Source: Nitrososphaerota archaeon
GTDB lineage: Archaea; Thermoproteota; Nitrososphaeria; Nitrososphaerales; Nitrosopumilaceae
Length of the DNA stretch: 64,000 nucleotides
Direction: 5' to 3'
Assembly (NCBI GenBank): GCA_028867785.1
Contig: JAGWFS010000005.1
Span: forward strand, 1-64,000
Shown here: piece after piece, positions 49,895-58,548 of the stretch
Layout: every line of letters begins with the position of its first letter
Numbering within the stretch: the stretch's first letter is position 1
Notes under the pieces: generated by a model
What the model saw: the letters and a program-made list of their open reading frames with translations, nothing else
What the model was told of the DNA's origin: nothing
Databases searched by the model: none
Program-made: the position numbers and the translations under genes

Positions 49895-51088
49895 ATGTAC
49901 CGGAAAACCCTAGTGATCCAAGCAGAAGTGCAAGCAGAAGCAATGCTTTTTGTAAGGATTACCTATATCTTGACAATAATGCTAAAGGCTCCGATAATTG
50001 CTACCTGCCTTTTTCTACTTGCTTTTTCCTCTTGTATACAGTATGCACTAAGCTCATCCAAAGTACTCGAGTTTACCATTTATGCCGATGGTACCACTCA
50101 TGTCTTCTATCAAACTGATGTTGATCCGCAATCTCCAGATGCTGTTCTTGATCTGTATGGCAATACTACTGACAACCTTGTCATACGGGACCAGAATGGA
50201 ACGTTGCTTTCAAGCAAAATGAGTGCAAATGGCGTAGACGTTGAGACTCTCGGTGCCTCTACAGTTAAGGTAGATTATGATACTCCAGATCTTGTATCCA
50301 AAAGTGGAAAGACATGGACATTTCACGTAAATTCTCCTGTTGATTATTCTGTACTCTTGCCTGCAAATACTGTAATGGTGGGCATGAGTGCAACCCCGCT
50401 AAACTTGCAGGTTGTAAACGATCAATCCCTGATTTCATTCCCTAGTGGATCTGCAGATGTCAATTACATATTTGGCATATTGGGAACAAGCCAGACGGCA
50501 ACCCGTGCAATTCAGAGTGCTCGTGATTTTATAAACACAGTAAATTCTGAGAACATAAAGACACCACTTGCTTCCCAAAAACTTGATGATGCAAATACGG
50601 CCTTTAACCAAGGGAGGTATTCTGATTCTGAGGAGCTGGCAAATGACGCTAAAAACTTGGCTGTACAGGAACAACAAGCGGCTCTTTCCATTCCGAAATC
50701 TTCTGGAGACTATGGCACGACTCTAATTTTGGTTGCAGGCGGAGCAGCCGCTGCAGGAACTACTGTATTCATTATACTGAGAAGAAATAGAACCGCAAAG
50801 GAGATGCCAATACCCCAAATCCCAAGTAGCAATTATGTACCGCCAGACAAAGAAACAATCTTTAGACTAAAACCAGAACTGCGCCAGGACGACAAGGACA
50901 TTGTTGCATTCATCTCTGAAAAGGGAGGGCGAGTTTTTGAAAGTGAACTTCGCAAGAAATTTCTTTTACCACGCACTACAATGTGGCGGGCAGTAAAACG
51001 GCTAGAAAGAGGGGGGGTTGTTGAAATAGAAAAGGTGGATCAACAAAACCTCATAAAACTACAAAAAGTTGAGGAGAATCCACAATGA
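49895..51088 (+). CDS. Membrane-anchored sensor with cytoplasmic winged helix
   Basis: A protein of up to 397 residues that spans the membrane. A signal-like helix (IIATCLFLLAFSSCIQYALS) leads to an external beta-rich domain (about 55-225) and a helical stalk; a second transmembrane helix (TLILVAGGAAAAGTTVFIIL, about 276-295) precedes a cytosolic winged helix (about 330-395: KDIVAFISEKGGRVFESELR, FLLPRTTMWRAVKRLERGG). It probably couples an outside signal to transcription in one polypeptide. The ATG at 49979 (MLKAPIIATC) is the alternative start. Its stop overlaps the ATG of the Pro-repeat protein (ATGA). Confidence 0.8.
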   Translation: MYRKTLVIQAEVQAEAMLFVRITYILTIMLKAPIIATCLFLLAFSSCIQYALSSSKVLEFTIYADGTTHVFYQTDVDPQSPDAVLDLYGNTTDNLVIRDQNGTLLSSKMSANGVDVETLGASTVKVDYDTPDLVSKSGKTWTFHVNSPVDYSVLLPANTVMVGMSATPLNLQVVNDQSLISFPSGSADVNYIFGILGTSQTATRAIQSARDFINTVNSENIKTPLASQKLDDANTAFNQGRYSDSEELANDAKNLAVQEQQAALSIPKSSGDYGTTLILVAGGAAAAGTTVFIILRRNRTAKEMPIPQIPSSNYVPPDKETIFRLKPELRQDDKDIVAFISEKGGRVFESELRKKFLLPRTTMWRAVKRLERGGVVEIEKVDQQNLIKLQKVEENPQ

Positions 51089-52404
51089 AAGTGTCATCGA
51101 TATTCCTTCTGGTATTGCTGGCTGGAACAATAATCTCTGGCATTCCCGTGAAATCTTATGCTGATCCACAGCTAGATACTCTGCTCAATATAGCGACTCA
51201 GGCCAGAAACAGCCTTGGCATCACAATATCCCAAATCAATAATATGCCTGCTCAGATTAACCAGCTTTACAAACAAGGTTCCGATGAAACTGATGAACTG
51301 GCACAGGCAGTGACCCAACAAGACGTTGATTCTGCCAAGCAACACTTCCTTGCCGCCATGAAATATTTCAAGGAAACAAATGATCAGATAAATTCACTTA
51401 ATGCAACAGCACCAAATGACCAACAAAAAACTGAGATGATACAGCTAAGGAGTGAAATAATCAGACTAGAAAACATGGGGAAGCTACTCAAAACTATTGC
51501 ATTACACAATGATGTGGATATCAATTTTACAAGCTTTGATGGAATGCTTCAAAATGCAACACAGGATCTCAGCTCAGGAAACCTCGATGATGCATCAACA
51601 CAAATTCAGAATGCCAATGACTTTGTTGTTACTACCCATAATTCTCTTACCAAAGTTGCACAAGAAAGAATTACTGAAAAGGAAAAAGAGTTTACAGAAA
51701 AACAAATTGCACAGCTAAACATCGCTCAGGCAAATACTACAGTAAATACCACTAGTCAATCTAACGCTGGATTCAATGCTACCCGTCAATCTAATGCGAT
51801 TCAAACTACACTGCCTGTGAATTCGTCTTATGTTGCACCGGTTGCAAACAACTCTAAAATTGCTATAGAGCATAATCCAAAAGATATGGTTGCAGAGCTC
51901 AAGAGGTTGGTAGCAGAAGGTAAAGTTGATCAAGCAATAAATCTGATTAAGATAATTCAAGCCTATCAAAAATTACAGTCAATTGAAAAAGCAACAGCAA
52001 TATCCTCGACTACAAACACAACCTCTACTCCTCCTGTAAACAACACCGTACCAACGCCGCCATCTCCACCACCAGCTCCTCCTGTAAACAACACCGTACC
52101 AACGCCGCCATCTCCACCACCAGCTCCTCCTGTAAACAACACCGTACCAACGCCGCCATCTCCACCACCAGCTCCGCCTGTAAACAACACCGTACCAACG
52201 CCGCCATCTCCACCACCAGCTCCTCCTGTAAACAACACCGTACCAACGCCGCCATCTCCACCTGAAAACACAACAATGTCTACATCACAGTTCACAACAC
52301 AAGAAAATCATACTATATCAGATCAAAGTATGGGACATAACGAACATCTAAAAAAACACGATGAGAATACAAAGCCAGAAAAAAGACACCACCATCAAAA
52401 CTGA
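51085..52404 (+). CDS. Secreted protein with helical domain, Pro-rich repeats and His-rich tail
   Basis: A 439-residue exported protein. A signal peptide (IFLLVLLAGTIISGIPVKSY) is followed by a helical region (about 30-215) rich in Q, N and D, an Asn/Thr linker, a helix (HNPKDMVAELKRLVAEGKVD) and then tandem repeats of PPVNNTVPTPPSPPPA (four full and one partial copy, 52030-52263) with potential N-glycosylation sites (N-N-T). The end is histidine-rich (HNEHLKKHDE, RHHHQN). It probably sits at the cell surface. It is translationally coupled to the membrane sensor upstream, so the two may form a signalling pair. Confidence 0.8.
   Translation: MKVSSIFLLVLLAGTIISGIPVKSYADPQLDTLLNIATQARNSLGITISQINNMPAQINQLYKQGSDETDELAQAVTQQDVDSAKQHFLAAMKYFKETNDQINSLNATAPNDQQKTEMIQLRSEIIRLENMGKLLKTIALHNDVDINFTSFDGMLQNATQDLSSGNLDDASTQIQNANDFVVTTHNSLTKVAQERITEKEKEFTEKQIAQLNIAQANTTVNTTSQSNAGFNATRQSNAIQTTLPVNSSYVAPVANNSKIAIEHNPKDMVAELKRLVAEGKVDQAINLIKIIQAYQKLQSIEKATAISSTTNTTSTPPVNNTVPTPPSPPPAPPVNNTVPTPPSPPPAPPVNNTVPTPPSPPPAPPVNNTVPTPPSPPPAPPVNNTVPTPPSPPENTTMSTSQFTTQENHTISDQSMGHNEHLKKHDENTKPEKRHHHQN
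52030..52263 (+). repeat. 48-bp tandem repeat within the Pro-rich protein gene
   Basis: Units start at 52030, 52078, 52126, 52174 and 52222 (the last partial). They are almost identical; one visible change is GCTCCG for GCTCCT at about 52171-52176. Such near-perfect repeats change number easily by slippage. Confidence 0.9.
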
Positions 52405-52473
52405 CAATTTTCTGCACTGATTTCCGTCACATTTTCATAAAATTCATATAGATTTTTGTAGGAGCAAAGCCTA

Positions 52474-52671
52474 ATGGCCTCAAAACAAATCTCCGTAGGA
52501 ATTGGCATTCCAATGATTGTGGTAGGCGCTATACTTGCCATCTTTCTTGCTCCAATGCAACCAGACCTAACTGATACGATAGAATTCATCGGAAGCCTTA
52601 TTGGAATTCTTGGAGTCATGATATTCATTGCAGGATTGTTTGCAAGGAAAATGCCCAAAATTGCTTCTTAA
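52474..52671 (+). CDS. Small membrane protein, two helices
   Basis: A 65-residue protein with hydrophobic spans at about residues 9-26 (IGIPMIVVGAILAIFLAP) and 36-56 (IEFIGSLIGILGVMIFIAGLF) and a short basic end. The function is unknown. It stands alone: a 232-nt noncoding gap with A/T-rich sequence separates it from queE. Confidence 0.6.
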   Translation: MASKQISVGIGIPMIVVGAILAIFLAPMQPDLTDTIEFIGSLIGILGVMIFIAGLFARKMPKIAS

Positions 52672-52904
52672 ACTTCAATATTTATGTTAGATGAGCTGTA
52701 ACGTCTTAGCAAATATGTGAATACTAGGTTTTCATGCTAATATGTAAACCATTCATCCCACATGTAATTGCCACCTTCCCCAATTCCAAAAACTATTTTT
52801 TCCACTGCGGGTGGTTTTCTTGCTAATCAGATAAATCGTTTTGGTAAAAATTATTCATCATAAAATACAATTAAATAAATACTGAACAATCAGAGATCGA
52901 ATAC
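52672..52904. other. Noncoding gap before queE with promoter
   Basis: No gene is seen. A CCACC/GGTGG pairing (52771-52775, 52810-52814) spans an A/C-rich stretch. TATA-like ATTAAATAAATAC at about 52868-52880 is about 30 nt before the queE start, so the upstream pairing would lie outside the mRNA. Confidence 0.45.
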
Positions 52905-53618
52905 TTGAAGGTACGACTATACGAAATATTCACCTCGATAGAGGGGGAAGGGATTCTATATGGTACCAAGACACTTTTTGTCAGGCTAGCGGGATGCCCC
53001 TTCAAATGTTTCTATTGTGACACAAAAGAAGCATTGCCAATGACGTCTGGGAAAGAATATCAAATTGACGAAGCAAAAAATCTAATTGAAGATAATCTGG
53101 TAAAAAATACATACAAAGTAAATTTCACTGGCGGAGATCCGCTTGCCCAATCTGAAGCAGTATCCGAGCTTGCAAAATTCGTGCAACAAAAGAAGATTCC
53201 AACCTATCTGGAATCTTCCTGCTTTGATTCAACAAGGTTTGCACAGGTTTTACCCTATTTTGACTTCATCAAAATTGAGTTTAAAACGCTTGATTCTGAA
53301 TTTGTAGATGAAGCACATTATTCTAAACTTTTAGAAAATGAATTACAGTGTTTAAAACTTGCAATAGATTCTGGTAAAACGACATATATCAAAATAGTCG
53401 TAAGCTCCAGAACCAAGCTTGAACACTTTGAGCAGCTTCTCAAGAACATTTTTGATATGACATCAAAGTCCAAGGTTGCAGGATTTATAATACAGCCTAC
53501 GTATGGTATATCGGAACCTGACTTGAAACAGCTTCTTGATTTTTATGATTTAGTTCACGCTTATTACGAAGAAGTACGCATCGTGCCACAGCTACACAAA
53601 TTCATAGGAGCGCCATAA
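52905..53618 (+). CDS. queE: 7-carboxy-7-deazaguanine synthase
   Basis: A 237-residue radical SAM enzyme that makes the 7-deazaguanine ring for archaeosine, a modified base in archaeal tRNA. The cluster motif is CPFKCFYC (C-x3-C-x2-C), preceded by SIEGEGILYGTKTLFVRLAG, and followed by NFTGGDPL. The compact size matches QueE rather than larger radical SAM proteins. The start is a TTG at 52905 close to the expected transcript start. The stop overlaps the folE ATG by one base (TAATG), so the two are co-transcribed. Confidence 0.93.
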   Translation: MKVRLYEIFTSIEGEGILYGTKTLFVRLAGCPFKCFYCDTKEALPMTSGKEYQIDEAKNLIEDNLVKNTYKVNFTGGDPLAQSEAVSELAKFVQQKKIPTYLESSCFDSTRFAQVLPYFDFIKIEFKTLDSEFVDEAHYSKLLENELQCLKLAIDSGKTTYIKIVVSSRTKLEHFEQLLKNIFDMTSKSKVAGFIIQPTYGISEPDLKQLLDFYDLVHAYYEEVRIVPQLHKFIGAP

Positions 53619-54178
53619 TGAATAAAGAAAGAGTAAAAAAACTAATTCGCGAACTGATTGCTGAAATAGGCGAAGATCCAACAAGAGAGGGCCTAGTAGA
53701 TACACCAGGCAGAATCGCAGACATGTATGGGGAGATCTTCAAGGGTTATGATGCAGAATCAGAGCTTTCGGTAAAATTCTCAGAGGATTCTGATGTTGTT
53801 ATAGCAAAAGATATCCAGTTTTATTCTATGTGTGAGCATCACATGCTGCCATTTTTTGGCAAGATTACAGTGGCATATGCCCCAAATGGTAAGGTATTTG
53901 GCATCTCAAAACTGGTTCGCTTGGTAGAAAAATACTCAGCCAGGCTGCAAATTCAGGAAAGAATCACAAAAAATATTGCAGATGAGTTGCATTCGGAAGG
54001 AGTAAAGGGAGTCTTGGTTATAGCAGAAGGCGAACATCTGTGCATGAAAATGCGTGGTGTAAGAAATGATGCACTGGTAACAACAATCGCATCAAGGGGT
54101 ATTTACGATAAAAAAGAGGCAAGAACTGATGTTCTAAGTCTGATTTATAGCGGCAGATCTCCCTCAAACATTGTATAA
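53618..54178 (+). CDS. folE: GTP cyclohydrolase I, FolE1 type
   Basis: A 186-residue enzyme that opens GTP to dihydroneopterin triphosphate, the entry step to 7-deazaguanine and pterin synthesis. The zinc ligands are in SMCEHHMLPFFGK and HLCMKMRGV; RLQIQERIT is the substrate-binding segment. In archaea with queE and queC this product feeds preQ0 and archaeosine. Many archaea use other cyclohydrolases (MptA); the C-E-H-H motif identifies the bacterial-type FolE1 here. It is co-transcribed with queE. Confidence 0.95.
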   Translation: MNKERVKKLIRELIAEIGEDPTREGLVDTPGRIADMYGEIFKGYDAESELSVKFSEDSDVVIAKDIQFYSMCEHHMLPFFGKITVAYAPNGKVFGISKLVRLVEKYSARLQIQERITKNIADELHSEGVKGVLVIAEGEHLCMKMRGVRNDALVTTIASRGIYDKKEARTDVLSLIYSGRSPSNIV

Positions 54179-54218
54179 ATCTGAAAAATTAAATAATAAC
54201 GTCTGATGCACGACGATT

Positions 54219-54470
54219 ATGGGTGTGCATAACAATTTTCACGCTCCAAAGGACTCTTGGCCTGCCTTTTCATGGTATGCAATTGAATTCTTTGTTGTCA
54301 TGGCAGTAGGCGTGTTAATTGCAGCAAGTTCTATGGACTATTTTAAAAAACTAGGCTTCGACGAATCCATGACTAACTGGATCTTCTGGGGCATTGTTGG
54401 TATACCGTATCCGATATACTATCTCATCATACGTCCACTTATCTTAAAGAGACCGGCGCTGAAAATTTAG
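54219..54470 (+). CDS. Small membrane protein with two helices
   Basis: An 83-residue protein: an amphipathic N-terminus (HNNFHAPKDSWPAFSWY), a helix (AIEFFVVMAVGVLIAASSM, about 20-38), a short loop, and a helix WIFWGIVGIPYPIYYLIIRP (about 53-72). It is not recognised. It follows folE with its own A/T-rich upstream sequence (TAAATAATAACG at about 54190) and overlaps queC tail to tail by four bases. Confidence 0.6.
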   Translation: MGVHNNFHAPKDSWPAFSWYAIEFFVVMAVGVLIAASSMDYFKKLGFDESMTNWIFWGIVGIPYPIYYLIIRPLILKRPALKI

Positions 54471-55147
54471 ACTTGGCTGGATTTGTATCTGGTCTTGTCC
54501 GTCATATTTGCTTGGGCAAAAGCCGCCTTTCTATTATTGCAGGATTCGCATCTTCCGCAATGTATCTTTGACTGCGAATAACAACTCCAAGCTTTGAATA
54601 TCTCTTCTCCAAGCAGGTCATAGCCGATTCTGAGAAGGTTACTCTTGGAAAGATTCCCAACAAATGGGCTCCATATATTGATCTTCTTTCTTAATCCCTT
54701 TCTTATCCCGTCTATTTCTCCTTCATTGAGTGCATTTGTCAATAATTTAGAAAATTTGGGCCTGCAATCTGGATACAGCTGATCGTCCTTGTGAGCTCCA
54801 TATGCTACAAGATTTGCATTCTTTGAAAATGCCCAGGCAGACGCTATGGAAAGAAAGACAGCATTTCGTATTGGAACCACTATGGAATAATCAAACTTGG
54901 ACGGTATGCTCATCTTTGAGTATGTCAGGGCATTTGTCTTTTCATACAATGTTTTCATGAATTCAATATCGATCACTTTGTGTTCTCGAAACTTCAATAT
55001 TTTGGAAAAGTATCGTGCAGCCTTTAGTTCTTGACTGGCCTTTTGACCATACGCGAACGTGATTCCATAAATGTCATATCGTTTTTGTAAATGAGCTGCA
55101 ACACATACGGAATCTATCCCTCCGCTGAAAACTACAATTGCTTTCAA
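54467..55147 (-). CDS. queC: 7-cyano-7-deazaguanine (preQ0) synthase
   Basis: The ATP-dependent enzyme that turns CDG into preQ0. The PP-loop is VVFSGGIDSVCVAA at the very start; HKDDQLYPDCRPKF contains the D-x-x-x-Y-P-D-C-R motif of QueC. The C-terminal zinc site is CYSQSKIHCGRCESC (C-x7-C-x2-C-x2-C). The frame is open to 55216 and would overlap the upstream transporter, but QueC homologues start just before the PP-loop, which corresponds to the TTG at 55147 (LKAIVVFSGG). It lies convergent to queE/folE, so the pathway genes are neighbours on two strands. Confidence 0.93.
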   Translation of the reverse strand: MKAIVVFSGGIDSVCVAAHLQKRYDIYGITFAYGQKASQELKAARYFSKILKFREHKVIDIEFMKTLYEKTNALTYSKMSIPSKFDYSIVVPIRNAVFLSIASAWAFSKNANLVAYGAHKDDQLYPDCRPKFSKLLTNALNEGEIDGIRKGLRKKINIWSPFVGNLSKSNLLRIGYDLLGEEIFKAWSCYSQSKIHCGRCESCNNRKAAFAQANMTDKTRYKSSQV

Positions 55148-55185
55148 TTTGAAGGCAGTCGTTTTTGGCCAAATAAAATGTTTAA

Positions 55186-56013
55186 CTATGCAATTGTAAT
55201 GAATGCGGCCCCGCACAAGATCAGGCCAGCGCCAGTTATGACTCTAAGTATGCCCTGCCTATGAACAATTTCTCTAAAGTACAAGATTCCCCAAGAGACT
55301 GCAAACAGTGTCGCTGTTTGTGATATGGGATAAGCGACAGTAATCCCAATTATCCCGACAGCTATCAGGACAGACAAGCTGCCCATATTGAACAAACTCC
55401 CCGAAAGGGCTCCTGCCAGCATTTCTCTTTTTGCAAACTTTCTTGATAGTAATAGCATGGGCATCCCTATTGCAAAGATGGAAAGGCTAGACGAAAAGAA
55501 TCCAGCCTGAAGCGAATGAGTGGCTTGAAGCGGAATCACGTAAGAGCCGCCAACCAGTCCTGACGCTGCTGCAATAAGATATCCGCTCTTTCGTATGGGA
55601 GAGTTTTTTGAGGTATTTGAGATAAAAACTAGTCCTGCAAGCAACAATCCTACTGCAATAATTGCAAGAATCATGTGATTGAATTTCTCACCAAAGTAGA
55701 GAATCCCCCACAAAAATGAAACAAGAATGCTAAAACCTGCAAGGAACGGCGATGTCCTGGAAAGCCCGATTAATCTGACAGAATAGAGAGCAAGCACGTT
55801 TCCAGCAGTCCATATTGCCCCACTCAGCAATCCAGATGGCAAAATTTGAAACCCCCAGAAGAATCCAACAGGGATTGCAAACAGGATCACTCCTATTCCC
55901 GTGGCGCCTTGTAATTGCCAGATATCTACAACCTTGACTTTTTTAATGGGAACAAAAAAAGTTCCCCAACATACGGCCGCACTAATGGCAGACAATAACC
56001 CCGATGAATTCAA
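55186..56013 (-). CDS. DMT-superfamily transporter (EamA/GRP-like)
   Basis: A 275-residue membrane protein with about ten helices arranged as two five-helix halves. The N-terminal SAISAAVCWGTFFVPIKKVK and the repeated feature SRTSPFLAGFSILVSFLWG and PISQTATLFAVSWGILYFRE mark the drug/metabolite transporter superfamily, glucose/ribose porter branch. The substrate is unknown. It precedes queC on the same strand with 38 nt between stop and chosen start, so a role in moving a deazapurine or its precursor is conceivable but unsupported. Confidence 0.8.
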   Translation of the reverse strand: MNSSGLLSAISAAVCWGTFFVPIKKVKVVDIWQLQGATGIGVILFAIPVGFFWGFQILPSGLLSGAIWTAGNVLALYSVRLIGLSRTSPFLAGFSILVSFLWGILYFGEKFNHMILAIIAVGLLLAGLVFISNTSKNSPIRKSGYLIAAASGLVGGSYVIPLQATHSLQAGFFSSSLSIFAIGMPMLLLSRKFAKREMLAGALSGSLFNMGSLSVLIAVGIIGITVAYPISQTATLFAVSWGILYFREIVHRQGILRVITGAGLILCGAAFITIA

Positions 56014-56102
56014 AGCCAGCTCATTGTACGCGGTACAGTATAACTCAGTTTCTATTTTCTTTCTACTCTAAAGTTTAATTTGCTGGGTAGTGATTGCCTG
56101 AT

Positions 56103-56855
56103 ATGCAGTATCTGAAGATAGAAAGGGAGGATGAGGTTGTTCAGATCACAATCAATAGGGAGGACAAGCTTAATGCATTAAGTCTTGAGGTCATGAACGA
56201 GTTCGTCTCGGTGTTAGATGAGTTAGAGAAGGACTCTTCCAAGGTGATCATAATTACAGGAGCCGGACAAAAGGCCTTCTCGGCAGGAGCAGATATTGAA
56301 TACATGAGCAAGATTGGACCCACGGAAGCAGAAAAATATGCCATCAGAGGCCATGAGGTTCTAAACAAAATAGAAAAACTGGAAAAACCAGTAATGGCGG
56401 CTATAAACGGATATGCGCTGGGCGGTGGCTGCGAACTGGCGCTTTCTTGTGATATCCGATTTGCATCACCAAATGCACAGCTAGGCCAGCCCGAAGTCAC
56501 ATTAGGAATATGCCCTGGGTGGGGAGGAACGCAAAGATTATTGCGTATAGTAGGACCTGCCAGAGCAAAAGATTTGATTTTTTCAGGCAGAAGAATTAAT
56601 GCAGAAGAGGCCATGTCAATGGGTCTGGTCAACAGAGTCTTCCAATCTGAAAACTTGCTTTCTGAAACCAAATCTTATGCCAAAAACGTCGCAAAAAATA
56701 GCAGCTATGCGGTAGGCATCTCAAAAATGCTTGTTAACAAGGGAATGGACACAAACTTGGATACTGGACTCAAGCTAGAAATTTATTCTTGGTCGCTCTG
56801 TTTTTCAACCAAGGACAGAGAATCCAGAATGAATTCCTTCTTGCATAGAAAATAA
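56103..56855 (+). CDS. Enoyl-CoA hydratase-family enzyme, candidate 3-hydroxypropionyl-CoA dehydratase/crotonyl-CoA hydratase
   Basis: A 250-residue crotonase-fold enzyme. Both catalytic glutamates are present, in GGGCELALSCDIRFA and GQPEVTLGICPGWGGTQRL, and the oxyanion loop GAGQKAFSAGADIEYM is normal. A single promiscuous enzyme of this family catalyses both dehydration of 3-hydroxypropionyl-CoA and hydration of crotonyl-CoA in the thaumarchaeal hydroxypropionate/hydroxybutyrate CO2-fixation cycle. This gene is a good candidate for that role, though other CoA reactions are possible. The start is ATG 56103 (a TTG at 56094 is in frame). It is convergent with thrB. Confidence 0.88.
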   Translation: MQYLKIEREDEVVQITINREDKLNALSLEVMNEFVSVLDELEKDSSKVIIITGAGQKAFSAGADIEYMSKIGPTEAEKYAIRGHEVLNKIEKLEKPVMAAINGYALGGGCELALSCDIRFASPNAQLGQPEVTLGICPGWGGTQRLLRIVGPARAKDLIFSGRRINAEEAMSMGLVNRVFQSENLLSETKSYAKNVAKNSSYAVGISKMLVNKGMDTNLDTGLKLEIYSWSLCFSTKDRESRMNSFLHRK

Positions 56856-57773
56856 CTAGACAACAGCGGAGCCTTTGCTTGGTTTGCATATCACTGTAGT
56901 GCATTCAACACCAGCTGCGGAAAATCCCTTTTTCATGGCGTCTGATATTTTTTTAGGATTGGCCGATGTTGATGCAAAAGAAATCACTGATGGCCCAGCG
57001 CCACTAATTGTTACTCCCATGGCTCCTGCCGCTAGCGCATTTTTCTTTACCCTGTCAAAGCCTGGAATGAGATGTTTTCTTGCAGGCTCTACTATGATGT
57101 CATTTATCGAACTGCCTATCAGATTCACATTTTTTTCCATAAATCCGACAGTTAGTGCAGATGCATTTGAAAGGTTTTTGACATGATCTGATAGTTTTAC
57201 TAGTTTTGGAAGGACTTTCCTTGACGCCTCGGTCTTTTTTCGAGGCACAGGAATTTTTGGAATGGCTACACAGAGAACCAAATCTTTGGGGGGGATGACC
57301 CTTATCACATCAAGCGGGTTTGTCCTGACTATGACAAATCCGCCCAGAACAGACGCAGCCACATTGTCATAATGGACCGATCCCGCACTGGCCATCTCGC
57401 CCATTCCTGCATACTGGACTAGGCTGTTTCCATCCAGTTTCAGCTTGAATAACGCGTCAAAAGCAACTGCGGCAGCTGCTGCCGATGCAGCGCTGCTACC
57501 CATGCCAAATCCCGTCGGAACTCCCTTCTTGATTTTTACAACCAGGCCCGTCTTTACTCTGTATTTTTTTGCCATTTCTTTTATCACAAGCCCAGCAGAG
57601 TTTTTTTCTAATTCGATGGGGATGGAATCGGAGCTTTGTATTCTGATCCCCTTGCCTCCTTTTTCTAGCTGAATCTGATCATAATATGCATCCAATGCCA
57701 AGCCAAAAACATCAAAACCAGGGCCCAAATTTGCAGTAGAGCATGGGGCCCTTACAGTTACGCTCTCAACCAT
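56856..57773 (-). CDS. thrB: Homoserine kinase
   Basis: A 305-residue GHMP kinase that phosphorylates homoserine in threonine biosynthesis. The opening VRAPCSTANLGPGFDVFGLA, the ATP loop PTGFGMGSSAASAAAAA (about 88-104) and the late GVTISGAGPSVISFA are family signatures. Length is typical of ThrB. The start overlaps the end of the GPN GTPase gene by eight bases, giving probable translational coupling. Confidence 0.94.
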   Translation of the reverse strand: MVESVTVRAPCSTANLGPGFDVFGLALDAYYDQIQLEKGGKGIRIQSSDSIPIELEKNSAGLVIKEMAKKYRVKTGLVVKIKKGVPTGFGMGSSAASAAAAAVAFDALFKLKLDGNSLVQYAGMGEMASAGSVHYDNVAASVLGGFVIVRTNPLDVIRVIPPKDLVLCVAIPKIPVPRKKTEASRKVLPKLVKLSDHVKNLSNASALTVGFMEKNVNLIGSSINDIIVEPARKHLIPGFDRVKKNALAAGAMGVTISGAGPSVISFASTSANPKKISDAMKKGFSAAGVECTTVICKPSKGSAVV

Positions 57774-58530
57774 AGTCTTCCATCTCTTCTCCCATGTTAA
57801 GAATTCTGCTCAATGCAGCATGTAGGTTTACCATGCCATCTCCCGTGGCATTTGAAATTGGAATCAATCCCTGTGCAAACCCGCCCAGATTCAGGCTTCG
57901 CAAAAGATTGGTGGCCAAAGTATAGCTCTCACCGTCTGACTCTTTTGCAATGGCCTCTTCAAGACTTGCCATGTTTGTTGACCATTTCAATACGTCTTTA
58001 ATTTTATCTTCGATAAGATCTACCTTTGTTACCACATTTACTTGCGGCAAGCCCAGTCGCAGTTTGACAGATGTTGCAAGCAGTGCCACCGACACAAAGT
58101 TGGTTGCAGTTGTGATAAGAGACCCGTCATGAAGAAATATTGATGTTTTCTGTTCCGTGTTTAGGTTTTTCATAAGAAAGGGCCCACTAGCTCTGTACGC
58201 AAACAATTCGATTTGACCAGGAGTGTCTACTATCATATAATCTGGATTCACGTCATCGATCTCCCGCTGTAATTCGTCAATTTTGGAAGCAATTAGATCA
58301 TTTGCCATGATCATGGATCCATTTGGGCCAAGATCATACTGCTTCATTATTGATACAATATCTACGTGGTCTCTTACATCTACATCACATGTATACGGGA
58401 GATTCTCCACCCCGGGATCCAAATTTAACATTCCAACAAAATGTCCATTTCTGGTATAATAATCCAAAACCTTTGAAGCTAGAAGGGATTTTCCAGATCC
58501 CGCAGTTCCCACAATGAAGATTGCTTTCAT
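57766..58530 (-). CDS. GPN-loop GTPase
   Basis: A 254-residue SIMIBI-class GTPase. Walker A is GTAGSGKS, the defining GPN insert is in DLGPNGSMIMAN (G-P-N at about 69-71), switch II is IVDTPGQIELFAY, and the guanine motif is VVTKVDLIED (T-K-x-D). Eukaryotic GPN proteins help assemble RNA polymerase II; archaeal members form homodimers with an unresolved role, possibly in RNA polymerase biogenesis. It is followed by thrB with an 8-bp overlap. Confidence 0.94.
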   Translation of the reverse strand: MKAIFIVGTAGSGKSLLASKVLDYYTRNGHFVGMLNLDPGVENLPYTCDVDVRDHVDIVSIMKQYDLGPNGSMIMANDLIASKIDELQREIDDVNPDYMIVDTPGQIELFAYRASGPFLMKNLNTEQKTSIFLHDGSLITTATNFVSVALLATSVKLRLGLPQVNVVTKVDLIEDKIKDVLKWSTNMASLEEAIAKESDGESYTLATNLLRSLNLGGFAQGLIPISNATGDGMVNLHAALSRILNMGEEMEDYG

Positions 58531-58548
58531 TTTCGATCAGCTATTTTG

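Noticed and set aside
52025-52295. Minus-strand Gly/Val-rich repeat frames opposite the Pro-repeat gene.
   Set aside because: They are mirror images of the 48-bp repeat; no independent start signal or domain.
52771-52814. Possible preQ1-type riboswitch before queE (CCACC/GGTGG pairing and CAAAAACTA stretch).
   Set aside because: The first hairpin of class I preQ1 aptamers is not present, and the TATA-like box at about 52870 puts the mRNA start downstream of this stretch.
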